Both the position numbers and the translations under genes were made by a program. A DNA stretch of 64,000 nucleotides from NCBI GenBank assembly GCA_033764775.1, contig JANRIQ010000006.1, positions 124,001-188,000 on the forward strand, in the 5' to 3' direction. This DNA is from JAWXCE01 sp033764775. Lineage in GTDB: Bacteria > Pseudomonadota > Alphaproteobacteria > Rhizobiales > Rhodomicrobiaceae. Shown piece by piece: positions 36,591 to 44,447 of the stretch; the stretch's first letter is position 1, and every line of letters begins with the position of its first letter. Under the pieces are notes generated by a model. That model did not search any database and was not told the DNA's origin. It saw nothing but the letters and a program-made list of their open reading frames with translations.

Positions 36591-36616
36591 AAGGCTCGCC
36601 TTTGCGGGCGAGCCTT
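36591..36616 (-). terminator. Intrinsic terminator (strong on the minus strand)
   Basis: AAGGCTCGCC (36591-36600) and GGCGAGCCTT (36607-36616) form a perfect 10-bp stem with a 6-base loop. Read on the minus strand the stem is followed by TTTTTTATT, a proper U-tract, so it ends transcription of the DUF992 gene; the plus-strand gene ending at 36585 can also use the hairpin but has no T-run after it. Confidence 0.8.
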
Positions 36617-36633
36617 CTCGACGCATGGCTCCG

Positions 36634-37128
36634 TTACGAGCGGATGTCCACGGCCTTCAACTGCAGCGCGGCGATCGCAAGCGCCGCGTTGAGCCCGGTC
36701 TGAGCCTGGGCGCTCAAGGGCTGCAAGGAAATCGTGTCGTTCGACCCGCCGACGAGAAGGTTGGCGCCGCCGCCGACCCCGGCCGCCGCGTTCGCCGCCA
36801 CGCCCACATAATCGCCGCTAAGCGCGCCCTCGAACAGGTCGTTGGTTGGGGCGAACACCGTCCACACCAGCACCGATTTCCCCGTCACGCCGATGTCGAC
36901 GCCGAACTTGTCGATGCGGCCGACATAGCGCTCGGATTTGCCGCCGGCGTTCTCGAACACGCAGCGCATGTCTTTGGTGGAGCCGAAGACGAACGACGCG
37001 CCGCCCTCCACCGAACAGGTGAGCACGCCCGCGCGCACCGTGCTGTCGGGCTTCGCCGCCGCCTGCCCCGCCGTCGCCGCCGCAAGCGCGGCCAGCGCCA
37101 GGAACGCAAACCGTTTCGATGCAATCAT
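36634..37128 (-). CDS. Secreted DUF992-family protein
   Basis: 164 residues from ATG 37128. Signal peptide SKRFAFLALAALAAATAGQAAA, then the DUF992 domain: AGVLTCSVEGGASFVFGSTKDMRCVF with its Cys pair, YVGRIDKFGVDIGVTG, and the glycine-rich GDYVGVAANAAAGVGGGANLLVGG region. The family is common in Hyphomicrobiales and of unknown function; likely periplasmic. Its own terminator lies directly downstream at 36591-36616. Confidence 0.87.
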   Translation of the reverse strand: MIASKRFAFLALAALAAATAGQAAAKPDSTVRAGVLTCSVEGGASFVFGSTKDMRCVFENAGGKSERYVGRIDKFGVDIGVTGKSVLVWTVFAPTNDLFEGALSGDYVGVAANAAAGVGGGANLLVGGSNDTISLQPLSAQAQTGLNAALAIAALQLKAVDIRS

Positions 37129-37259
37129 GTCTCTATCTCCTTTTCTCGAATATGAAGCAAAAATGCGCCCCACGGCGTTTATGTTCCGGCAAGGCTCGCT
37201 GAGCCGTCTTGACTCGGACGGCGCAGATGCGAAGTTTGCGCGAAATCGGAACCCGCCCT

Positions 37260-38561
37260 ATGGTCGCCGTCGTCAAGCCAATCGCCGCGCTGCTCCTGTC
37301 GGCCGCAATCGTGCTCGCTGGCAACGCGCTTGAGGGCGTGCTGCTGCCGTTGCGCGGCGATCTGGAGGGCTTCACGCGGCTGGAAATCGGCCTCATCGGC
37401 TCCGCCTATTACACCGGGCTGATGATCGGCTGCCTCGTCTGCCCGTGGGCCATCGCGCGCGTCGGACATATTCGCGCGTTCGCCGTGTTCACCGCCGTGG
37501 CGACGGCCTCGCCGCTCATCGAAGCCATATGGGTGGTCCCCGAGGTTTGGTGGCTCATCCGCGGCCTCACCGGGGTGTGCTTCGCGGGCATCCTCATGGT
37601 GTTCGAGAGCTGGCTGAACGGCGTCGCCACGAACGACACGCGGGGTCGGGTGCTGGCGATTTACACCATTGTGAACCTGTCCGCGGTGATGCTCGGTCAG
37701 CAGCTCATCAACTTGGGCGAACCGGGCGGCTTCGAGCTGTTTTCGCTGGCGGCGATCATGTTCTCGGTGGCCGCAGCGCCCGTGGCGCTGACCCTTGCGC
37801 CGACGCCGAGCCTGCCGCGCGCGCCCTCGGTTCGGCTCTTGTGGCTCGCGCGGCTGTCGCCGGCGGCGGTGGTCGGCTCGGCTGGAGCGGGGCTGGCCAA
37901 CGGCGCATTGTACAGCCTCGGCCCGGTTTACGCCAAAAGCAGCGGTTTGCCGGTTTCGCTCATCGCCGTGTTCATGACCTTCGCCATTCTGGGCGGCGCG
38001 CTTGCGCAGTTGCCCATCGGTCGCGTGTCCGACCGCGTGGACCGGCGCAAAGTCCTTGCGGTCATCACCAGCGCGGCGTGTCTTCTCGGCCTTGCGCTTT
38101 ACGCCGTGAGCGGGGGCCGGGCGGAGTACAAGCTGGCGCTGATTTTCGCCTTCGGCCTGTGCGCGCTGCCGGTTTATTGGATTTCGCTCGCCCACGCGAA
38201 CGACTACGCCGAGCGCGAGGACAGCGTGGATGTGAGCAGCAATCTCCTGCTCGTGTTTTCGGCCGCGGCCGTTTGTGGGCCGATCTTCGCCTCCATGCTT
38301 ATGGACAGCGCCGGGCCGGGAGGGCTGTTTCTATGGACGGCGGCGATCCATGCGGTTGTGGCGGCGCTTGTGATTTACCGCACGCTGATGCGTGACCCGC
38401 TCCCGCCTGGCGAGCGCGACGCTTACGTGTCGTTGCCGCAGAAATCCTCGCCCGCGCTTTACGAACTCGACCCGCGCACCACCGACAGCGCAAAGCCGGC
38501 GGCGGCGCCGAAGCGCACGTCGGCGGCGGCTGAAAGCGCCGCACCACCCCAGAAGCCTTAA
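37260..38561 (+). CDS. Major facilitator superfamily transporter (YcaD-like)
   Basis: 433 residues from ATG 37260 with about 12 hydrophobic helices. The loop between helices 2 and 3 (WAIARVGHIRAF) and the central GGALAQLPIGRVSDRVDRRKVL (MFS A-like motif) are visible. Overall it resembles the YcaD/YfkF group of MFS proteins, whose substrates are poorly known. The C-terminal 50 residues are a Pro/Ala/Ser-rich cytoplasmic tail. It is convergent with truA and gives no pathway context. Confidence 0.85.
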   Translation: MVAVVKPIAALLLSAAIVLAGNALEGVLLPLRGDLEGFTRLEIGLIGSAYYTGLMIGCLVCPWAIARVGHIRAFAVFTAVATASPLIEAIWVVPEVWWLIRGLTGVCFAGILMVFESWLNGVATNDTRGRVLAIYTIVNLSAVMLGQQLINLGEPGGFELFSLAAIMFSVAAAPVALTLAPTPSLPRAPSVRLLWLARLSPAAVVGSAGAGLANGALYSLGPVYAKSSGLPVSLIAVFMTFAILGGALAQLPIGRVSDRVDRRKVLAVITSAACLLGLALYAVSGGRAEYKLALIFAFGLCALPVYWISLAHANDYAEREDSVDVSSNLLLVFSAAAVCGPIFASMLMDSAGPGGLFLWTAAIHAVVAALVIYRTLMRDPLPPGERDAYVSLPQKSSPALYELDPRTTDSAKPAAAPKRTSAAAESAAPPQKP

Positions 38562-38582
38562 GCCAAGGCCTTAGCCAATCTC

Positions 38583-39320
38583 TTAATAGTCAACGCGGAG
38601 CAGATATAGCCCGCTCGCCGGCGCGACGGAGCCGCACGCCGCGCGGCTTTTCGCCTCCAGCGCGCGGCGCACATCGGCCGGCGTCCATTTCCCCTCCCCG
38701 ACCAGCTTCAGACTGCCGGTCATGGAGCGCACCTGATGGTGCAGGAACGAGCGGGCCGAGGCGCGGATATGCACCTCCTCGCCCACGCGCTCCACATCCA
38801 GCAGGTCGAGGGTCTTCTCGGGCGATTTCGCCTGACACTGCGCGGCGCGGAAGGTGGTGAAATCGTGCCGGCCGATGAGCGCGGCGGCCCCCTCCCGCAT
38901 CGCGGCGACGTCGAGCGGGCGGCGGACGAGCCAGGCGCGGTTGCGGTCAAGCGCGAGCGGGCCGACGCGCGTCACGATGCGGTAGAGATAGTGGCGCGCC
39001 GTGGCGGAGAACCGCGCGTCGAACGCGGGCGCGACCGGCTCGCAGGCGAGGATCGCGATGGGGTCGGGCTTGAGATGAAAGTTGAGGGCGTGGAGGACGG
39101 TGTCGGGCGGCCAGTCGCGGGCGAGATCGAGATGGGCGACCTGGCCGCGCGCGTGGACGCCCGCATCGGTGCGCCCGGCTCCGCGCGGGATCGCATCCTC
39201 GCGCGAGAATGCGCGCACGGCATCCCGCAGCCGCCCCTGCACCGACTGCCCCGCGCCCTGAATCTGCCAGCCGACGAACGGCGCGCCGTCATACTCGATG
39301 GTGAGCTTGTAGCGCGGCAT
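38583..39320 (-). CDS. truA: tRNA pseudouridine(38-40) synthase TruA
   Basis: 245 residues. Catalytic Asp in GRTDAGVHARGQVAHLDL near residue 52, N-terminal YKLTIEYDGAPFVGWQ, and the C-terminal FLHHQVRSMTGSL segment are diagnostic. Modifies U38-U40 in the anticodon arm of many tRNAs. The start follows the fmt stop with no gap, completing def-fmt-truA. Confidence 0.97.
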   Translation of the reverse strand: MPRYKLTIEYDGAPFVGWQIQGAGQSVQGRLRDAVRAFSREDAIPRGAGRTDAGVHARGQVAHLDLARDWPPDTVLHALNFHLKPDPIAILACEPVAPAFDARFSATARHYLYRIVTRVGPLALDRNRAWLVRRPLDVAAMREGAAALIGRHDFTTFRAAQCQAKSPEKTLDLLDVERVGEEVHIRASARSFLHHQVRSMTGSLKLVGEGKWTPADVRRALEAKSRAACGSVAPASGLYLLRVDY

Positions 39321-40262
39321 TCAGCTGAACACAGACCCTTTCGCGAGCGGGAAGCCGCGCAGGAAATCGGCCGAGGCCATGGGTTTCTTGCCCGCGCGCT
39401 GCACCTGGGTGAGCCGCACGGCGTTCTGCCCGCATGCGACTGTCAGCATGTTGTCGATGAGCGCGCCCGGCTCGCCTTTGGCGGTGGCCGGCACCGTTAC
39501 CGAGCGCAAAACCTTGAGCCGCTCGGGCTTGCCGCCGAGCAGCGCCTCGAACCACGCGCCCGGGTAAGGCGACATGGCCCGGATGTGATTGTGCACCTCT
39601 GACGCGGGCCTGCGCCAATCGATGCGCGTCTCGTCGTTGCTGATCTTCGCGGCGTAGGTCACTCCCTCCGCCGTCTGCGGCTCGAATGTGAGGCCGTCCG
39701 TCTCCAGCCGCGCCAGGGTTCGGGCGCACAGTTTGGCGCCGCGCTCGGCCAGTTCGTCGTGCAGTTCGCCCGCCGTCATGTCCTGGCTGATGGCGACGCG
39801 CTCGCCCGCGCACACCGGCCCCGTGTCCAGCCCCTCCTCCATGCGCATGATCATGACGCCGGACTCCTCGTCGCCGGCCATGATGGCGCGCTGGATCGGC
39901 GCCGCGCCTCGCCATCGCGGCAAAAGCGAAGCATGCACGTTGATGCAGCCGTATTGTGGGGCGTCGAGAGCGGCCTTCGGCAGAATAAGACCATAGGCGA
40001 CGACGACAGCCAGATCGGCCTTGTGCGCGGCGAGTTGCTCCAGCGTTCGCGCCTTGCGGAAGCTTTTCGGCGTCAGCACCGGGATGCCGGCCTCCTCGGC
40101 GAAACGATGCACGGGCGATTTCCGCTCGTCCATGCCGCGTCCGGCCGGGCGCGGCGGCTGCGTGTATACGGCGGCGATGTCATAGCCCTCCACCACCAGT
40201 TCGCTCAAGGTCGGCACGGCGAAATCGGGCGTGCCCATGAAGATCAGGCGTAAGGACGGCAA
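39321..40262 (-). CDS. fmt: Methionyl-tRNA formyltransferase
   Basis: 313 residues. Formylates initiator Met-tRNA using 10-formyltetrahydrofolate. Hallmarks: RLIFMGTPDFAVPTL at the start, VVVAYGLILP, and the catalytic NVHASLLPRWRGAAPIQRAI (Asn-His-Asp triad with the later GDEESGVMIM). The C-terminal OB-like domain follows from about 205. Directly upstream of truA and downstream of def on the same strand. Confidence 0.97.
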   Translation of the reverse strand: MPSLRLIFMGTPDFAVPTLSELVVEGYDIAAVYTQPPRPAGRGMDERKSPVHRFAEEAGIPVLTPKSFRKARTLEQLAAHKADLAVVVAYGLILPKAALDAPQYGCINVHASLLPRWRGAAPIQRAIMAGDEESGVMIMRMEEGLDTGPVCAGERVAISQDMTAGELHDELAERGAKLCARTLARLETDGLTFEPQTAEGVTYAAKISNDETRIDWRRPASEVHNHIRAMSPYPGAWFEALLGGKPERLKVLRSVTVPATAKGEPGALIDNMLTVACGQNAVRLTQVQRAGKKPMASADFLRGFPLAKGSVFS

Positions 40263-40386
40263 GGGCCTCTCCGTTGTTCGGCCGAGGACGGATCATGCGG
40301 CGAGCGGCGTTGGTTTTTGTAAGCTTATAAACAAGATCGACTAAAAAAGAACAGGCGCGGCCAGAAAACGATGCCCCGCTCCACAA

Positions 40387-40911
40387 CTAAAGGTTGCCGG
40401 AATGGGCCTCGCGCCGAGTTTTGTAGAACTTTTTGATGAGCAACTCGCGCCGCAGCCGCGATAGGTGATCAATGAACAGCACGCCGTTTAAGTGATCCAC
40501 CTCATGCTGGACTATGGTCGCGAGCAGCCCCTCGCACACACGCTCCACCAGGAGGCCACGCTCGTCCACGTAGCGCACGGTCACCGAGGCGGGCCTCTCC
40601 ACTTCGGCGAACATGTCCGGGATTGAAAGACAGCCCTCCTCGTGAAGGCGACTCTCGTCACCGTAGCCGAGGATTTCGGGGTTGATCATGGCGATGGGGC
40701 GTTTTTCCTCTTCACCGCGCGCATCGTCGAGCACAAGAACACGGCGCAAAACGCCGATCTGCGGGGCGGCGAGGCCGATCCCCGGGGCATCGTACATCGT
40801 GTCGAACATGTCGGCGATGAGGCGGCGCGTCTCGTCGTCAACGGCCTCGACCGGCTGCGAGGTCTTGCGCAGCACGGGATCGGGCAGGGTGATGATCGGA
40901 CGTATCGCCAT
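40387..40911 (-). CDS. def: Peptide deformylase
   Basis: 174 residues from ATG 40911. All three motifs are intact: GIGLAAPQIG (motif 1), EEGCLSIP (motif 2 with the Cys metal ligand) and QHEVDHLNG (motif 3, HExxH). Removes the N-formyl group from new proteins and is functionally paired with fmt downstream (124 bp gap). The ATG at 40920 adds three residues and is an alternative start. Confidence 0.97.
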   Translation of the reverse strand: MAIRPIITLPDPVLRKTSQPVEAVDDETRRLIADMFDTMYDAPGIGLAAPQIGVLRRVLVLDDARGEEEKRPIAMINPEILGYGDESRLHEEGCLSIPDMFAEVERPASVTVRYVDERGLLVERVCEGLLATIVQHEVDHLNGVLFIDHLSRLRRELLIKKFYKTRREAHSGNL

Positions 40912-40944
40912 GGCCCACATAGGTAAGCGCGCCTGACCCGGCGG

Positions 40945-41337
40945 TCAACTCGCTTGCTCGGCGGGAGCGCTTGGGCCGCCGAGCAGCTCGCTTAAGGCCC
41001 GCTCCAGCCGATCTTCTTCGATGGGTTTGGGGAGAATAAGCACGTTGTAAGCCCGGGCCGCATCGGCCGTCTCGCCGTAGCCGGACAGAAACATGAACGG
41101 CACGCCGCGCTCCCGAAGAGCATCCGCGACCGGAAAGCTCATGTCCCCATGCAGGTTCATATCGAGGATGGCGGCGTCGAGGCTTTCGGTTTGCGCCAGC
41201 TCCAGCGCCTCTTGGACGCGTGTCGCTGGCCCAGCCACGCTCGCTCCGTACTGGGTCACCATGTCTTCAAGCAGCATGCCGATAAGCGGCTCATCCTCGA
41301 CGATCAAGATGCGTTTGCCTAAGGCGAAAAGCGGCAT
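40945..41337 (-). CDS. Single-domain response regulator
   Basis: 130 residues consisting only of a receiver domain: acidic pair in ILIVEDEPLIG, phospho-acceptor Asp in AAILDMNLHGDMSF near residue 58, the Ser switch residue in FMFLSGYGE and the Lys in ILPKPIEE. No output domain, so it probably acts by protein contact or in a phosphorelay. The MNLHG pattern is common in alphaproteobacterial receivers linked to HWE/HisKA2 kinases. A long AT-rich palindrome lies 23 bp upstream of its start. Confidence 0.88.
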   Translation of the reverse strand: MPLFALGKRILIVEDEPLIGMLLEDMVTQYGASVAGPATRVQEALELAQTESLDAAILDMNLHGDMSFPVADALRERGVPFMFLSGYGETADAARAYNVLILPKPIEEDRLERALSELLGGPSAPAEQAS

Positions 41338-41359
41338 GCGGCCCTGTCAGGAATTGAGG

Positions 41360-41391
41360 AATAATTGTTTCAATTTTTACAAACAATTATT
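41360..41391. promoter_or_regulatory. AT-rich palindrome upstream of the response regulator
   Basis: AATAATTGTTT (41360-41370) and AAACAATTATT (41381-41391) form a perfect 11-bp inverted repeat with a 10-base centre. Placed 23 bp upstream of the response regulator ATG, it looks like an operator rather than a terminator because no U-tract follows on either strand. Confidence 0.5.
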
Positions 41392-41466
41392 AACGCTTCA
41401 AGAACTCTCTCACTCTGTCGGCGGATATGCCGATCCGCGTCGGCGCAGCAGGATGAACACCTAGGC

Positions 41467-41497
41467 ATTCCGCCCGCAGGCTTGATGCTGGCGGAAT
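41467..41497. repeat. Inverted repeat near the island's left border
   Basis: ATTCCGCC (41467-41474) and GGCGGAAT (41490-41497), perfect 8-bp arms with a 15-base centre, between the response regulator and the DUF262 gene. It lies where GC content drops and could be a remnant recombination site, an operator or chance. The rest of the 41338-41567 gap shows no gene. Confidence 0.35.
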
Positions 41498-41567
41498 CAG
41501 CGCGTTTGTCACCGAAAGAGTTTTTCTGCTAAGCTCCGTACCGCGATCTGATAACGTGCGATTGAAC

Positions 41568-42863
41568 ATGCCTGCATCCTTCGAAACCCATCAAGTCACG
41601 CTCGAAAACCTACTATCTGGCCGCTCGATTTACTTTGTGCCACCGTTTCAACGCCCTTACTCGTGGGAGTGCGCGAACGCCAACCAACTTCTTGATGACT
41701 TGCAAAATCGGTTCGAAAATCGCGGTGATGATTTCGAAGCAGAGTTTTTCTTAGGCTCTGTGATACTATTTAAAACTTCTGCAGAGTCCTATCATATTAT
41801 CGACGGCCAGCAACGTCTACTGACGACCTGCATGATAGTGGCGATTATTCGCGACATGATCGCCGACGAGAAAGCAAAGGAGGAACTACAAAATCTATTA
41901 TGGGCTCAACGAAGAATTGCAGGAGGGGCCGGCCAACCCCGCTTCCAAACAAGAAAAACTGAAAACGAACTTTTTCAGTCCTGCATCATAAACATGGGGG
42001 GGAATGAAAATATGCCTCGTCGCGCCTCCACGGAGGCCGGCAATAGGATCATTGCGGTGACGAACGCGTTGCGAAGCGCGCTTACGCAGTATCGCGGCGA
42101 TGTCTCGGGTTTTCTTGATCATATGCTTGGCAACAGTGAACTTATTAAAATTACTGCATCGAGCATTGAGTCCGGATATAATTTGTTTAGGAATGTGAAC
42201 TCCCCAGGACAAAAACTTTCAGATTTTGATATTGTCCGAGCAGAACTGATCGGCCCTCGGATGTATGATCAGGAACTTGCGGTCGATCTAAGCAATGCTT
42301 GGAGCCGCTTGGAAGAAACTTATGGATCTAAAGAACTAGCTCGATATATACGGGCTGTCGGGCTTGCAATTGTCCCGGATGGCTACAAGATGGACCTAAT
42401 TCCCTTGATTAGTAAAATCCATCGAAGTCCGAGGTACAAAGAAAGTTTTTATGAAAAATTGCAAAGTTTTTTTAGAAACTATCAGCGTCTAGCGGTCGCT
42501 GACCTGGACTTTGGGCCGGACTCCCGCGTTATAAACAAACATGTGAAGTGTTTAACCCATCTCACAAATGACAACTGGAGGCCACTTGCTCTCTTATGGA
42601 TGACGAGGCCTGCTAGTTCTCGTGATTCCTTTCGATTTTTTCAGGCGCTTGACGCTTTATTTCATGGCCTTCTCGTGCTGTCTCCCCGGTCGACCGACGT
42701 GGGTAAAAGGGCGCAAATCATCAGCAATAGAATACACGAAGGAACTGCGCTTGATGCTGGAAGCCCGCTGTATTTAGCTCCTGAGGAAAAACAGAAAATT
42801 AAGGAAATTTTATGGGAACTATATACGTGTATGACCCTTGACAAAGGTCATACAAACACCTAG
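41568..42863 (+). pseudogene. DUF262 (GmrS-like) half of a split GmrSD-type protein
   Basis: Encodes the N-terminal part of a DUF262/DUF1524 protein: YFVPPFQRPYSW near residue 30 and the DUF262 nucleotide motif IIDGQQRLLTT near 85, then a helical middle region with NVNSPGQKLSDFDIVRAELI. GmrSD-type proteins are nucleotide-dependent nucleases aimed at modified phage DNA. The native frame is cut near 42825 by the transposon; the last dozen codons (TCMTLDKGHTNT) come from the transposon end. The C-terminal nuclease half is at 45314-45737. GC is clearly lower than in flanking genes, pointing to acquisition. ATG 41568 is preferred; a GTG at 41556 is in frame; no clear ribosome site for either. Confidence 0.85.
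42826..42836 (+). repeat. Left terminal inverted repeat of the transposon
   Basis: CGTGTATGACC, the inverse of GGTCACACACG at the right end with one mismatch. Bases 42828-42836 also form an internal dyad with GGTCATACA at 42846-42854, which overlaps the -35 box of the transposase promoter. Confidence 0.6.
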
Positions 42864-42866
42864 GAT
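42838..42866 (+). promoter_or_regulatory. Transposase promoter inside the left end
   Basis: TTGACA (42838-42843), 17-base spacer, TAGGAT (42861-42866): an almost perfect housekeeping promoter giving a short leader before the ATG at 42893. The -35 box sits in the loop of the 9-bp dyad at 42828-42854, so transposase bound at the end could repress its own gene. Confidence 0.7.
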
Positions 42867-42892
42867 AAGATCATAGCGATGGAGTTACGGCT

Positions 42893-43807
42893 ATGATCCA
42901 GCAATTCAACAGCCTATTGGAACTGCTCGAAGTGTTCCCGGATGAGCAAACCTGCATTGACCATCTGCGCGCTATACGTTGGCGCGACGGTGAGTTTTGC
43001 CCCTACTGCGCTAGCAATCTGATTTACCACTTCTCCGACCGCAAAACACATAAGTGCGGCAACTGCAAAGCGCGCTTTTCGATTAAAGTTGGCACGATTT
43101 TTCACGACACCAAGTTGCCATTGCGCAAATGGTTTATCGCGATCTGGCTGATCACGACCCACCCTAAAGGCATCGCAAGTGTGGTTTTGGCTAAAGACCT
43201 GAAAATAACGCAAAAAACAGCGTGGTTTGTTCTGCACCGTCTTCGTCATGCCGCCCGCACCAAATCCTTCAATATGCTTTTGGATGGAACAGTTGAAACC
43301 GACGAAACCTACGTTGGCGGCAAGGAAAAGAACAAACACGCCAACAAGCGCCGTCCCGGTTCACAAGGTGGCTCCGGCAAGGCGATTGTGCTCGGCATGA
43401 TCCAGCGCGAAGGCGAGCTACGCGCGCAAGTGGTCACGGACATGCGTGCTCGGACTGTGCAAAAAGTCATTCGTGAAAACGTGTCGAAAGGCGCGACGAT
43501 CATGACAGATGAGCATCTGGCATTCTCTGGCTTGAACGATAATTACTACCACCACCGCGTCAACCACAGCGCCGGTGAATATGTCCGCCACTTCATTCTA
43601 CACACGAACACGATTGAAAGCGTTTGGGCGCTGTTGAAACGCCAGATCATCGGGATCCACCACTGGGTTTCCCCTAAGCATCTCCCGAAATATGTTGATG
43701 AGATGGTTTGGCGTCTGAATCGCCGCGACATGAAGGCCGGAGATCGCGCTTGTGATATGTTTGGCTGCATCGAAGGCCGCCTTACATACAAAGTCCTTAT
43801 CGCATGA
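42893..43807 (+). CDS. IS1595 family (ISXO2-like) transposase
   Basis: 304 residues, intact. The N-terminal zinc ribbon has CPYC (near residue 38) and CGNC, followed by the helix-turn-helix region KGIASVVLAKDLKITQKTAWFVLHRLR. The ISXO2-type DDE core shows the first Asp in VETDETYVGGKEKN near 140, the second in IMTDEHLAFSGL near 205, and the C-terminal HTNTIESVWALLKRQIIGIHHWVS region. GGAG lies about 10 bases before the ATG. Its stop overlaps the next small ORF by ATGA. Intact enough that the element may still move. Confidence 0.93.
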   Translation: MIQQFNSLLELLEVFPDEQTCIDHLRAIRWRDGEFCPYCASNLIYHFSDRKTHKCGNCKARFSIKVGTIFHDTKLPLRKWFIAIWLITTHPKGIASVVLAKDLKITQKTAWFVLHRLRHAARTKSFNMLLDGTVETDETYVGGKEKNKHANKRRPGSQGGSGKAIVLGMIQREGELRAQVVTDMRARTVQKVIRENVSKGATIMTDEHLAFSGLNDNYYHHRVNHSAGEYVRHFILHTNTIESVWALLKRQIIGIHHWVSPKHLPKYVDEMVWRLNRRDMKAGDRACDMFGCIEGRLTYKVLIA

Positions 43808-44025
43808 CGAAGAAGCCCAGAAAACTCGAACCAAAGTTAAAGCTGGACATGGACTTTAGCGAAGCGTTAAAGCGATTCGCGCAGACTGATCCAAAGGAAG
43901 TTGCCGACAGCATTGCGCGCGCAAAACAAAAGAAGCCGCCGGAAGACGTCCCCTCCCGACGGCCAGCGCGCAAAGTGCACGGTGATCCGTCACCTGACCG
44001 CAAAAGCCAGCCGGGTGACGGTTAG
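43804..44025 (+). CDS. Small basic ORF coupled to the transposase
   Basis: 73 residues; ATG overlaps the transposase stop (ATGA, 43804-43807), which suggests translational coupling. The first half, PRKLEPKLKLDMDFSEALKRF, is helical; the second half is Lys/Pro/Arg-rich and likely disordered (KQKKPPEDVPSRRPARK). I do not recognise a domain. It may be an accessory DNA-binding or regulatory protein of the transposon. Coding is supported mainly by the overlap and by an open frame starting exactly at the stop. Confidence 0.6.
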   Translation: MTKKPRKLEPKLKLDMDFSEALKRFAQTDPKEVADSIARAKQKKPPEDVPSRRPARKVHGDPSPDRKSQPGDG

Positions 44026-44296
44026 GCGGTGCTGAGGCTTAGCCGCAGCAGCGCCAGTATCCGCTCACAAGTTCGATCAGCCCAAAGCGGATGCGAACAT
44101 ACGGGCGGACCCAGTGGCAGACCTTAGTCTTCACTGGCATCTCCTATTTTAGGAGACACGTTGCACCGTGGCGCGGAAAGCGCTACATTCCCCACGGACT
44201 CGGGGCTACGCCCCGGCCCAACGTCGCCGTGTGTCCCACCAAGGACGGCGACGTTACCTGATAAACGGCCCTGAGCGCTGGAACGCTCAGGGCCGT
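44025..44296 (+). ncRNA. Candidate structured RNA: eight consecutive hairpins inside the transposon
   Basis: The stretch between the small ORF and the passenger gene is filled with inverted repeats: 44025-44034/44046-44055 (9 of 10 bp), 44059-44065/44086-44092 (7 bp), 44111-44116/44132-44137 enclosing 44119-44122/44127-44130, 44141-44146/44150-44155 (6 bp), 44166-44171/44192-44197 (6 bp), 44201-44206/44210-44215 (6 bp), 44220-44230/44245-44255 (11 bp) and 44265-44277/44284-44296 (13 bp). They do not overlap and follow each other closely, as in a folded RNA or in a multi-hairpin single-stranded DNA substrate. No known RNA family was recognised. Strand is assumed from the neighbours. Confidence 0.45.
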
Positions 44297-44370
44297 ACGC
44301 ACACCAAGACGGCTAACATTACTTATAAGACAGCCTTGATTGGGCGGTCAAGAGTGATTGCTTCATTTTT

Positions 44371-44405
44371 CGCTTTCTCTTACTTGCAATTGAAATAAGA
44401 AAGCG
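44371..44405 (+). promoter_or_regulatory. Inverted repeat before the passenger gene
   Basis: CGCTTTCTCTTA (44371-44382) and TAAGAAAGCG (44396-44405) pair with one bulge, followed by a second looser dyad (CTTACTT / AAGTAAG near 44379-44423). It ends 43 bp before the ATG at 44448. Probably an operator or leader hairpin for the passenger gene; the stretch from 44297 to here holds no gene I can support. Confidence 0.4.
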
Positions 44406-44447
44406 TTACTCTCGCTAAGTAAGCAAATTTGCGGCGGGAGGTAAGCA

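Noticed and set aside
44168..44398. 76-codon frame across the hairpin array
   Set aside because: No ribosome site, no recognisable sequence, and it cuts through several stable stems; the structure is the more likely content.
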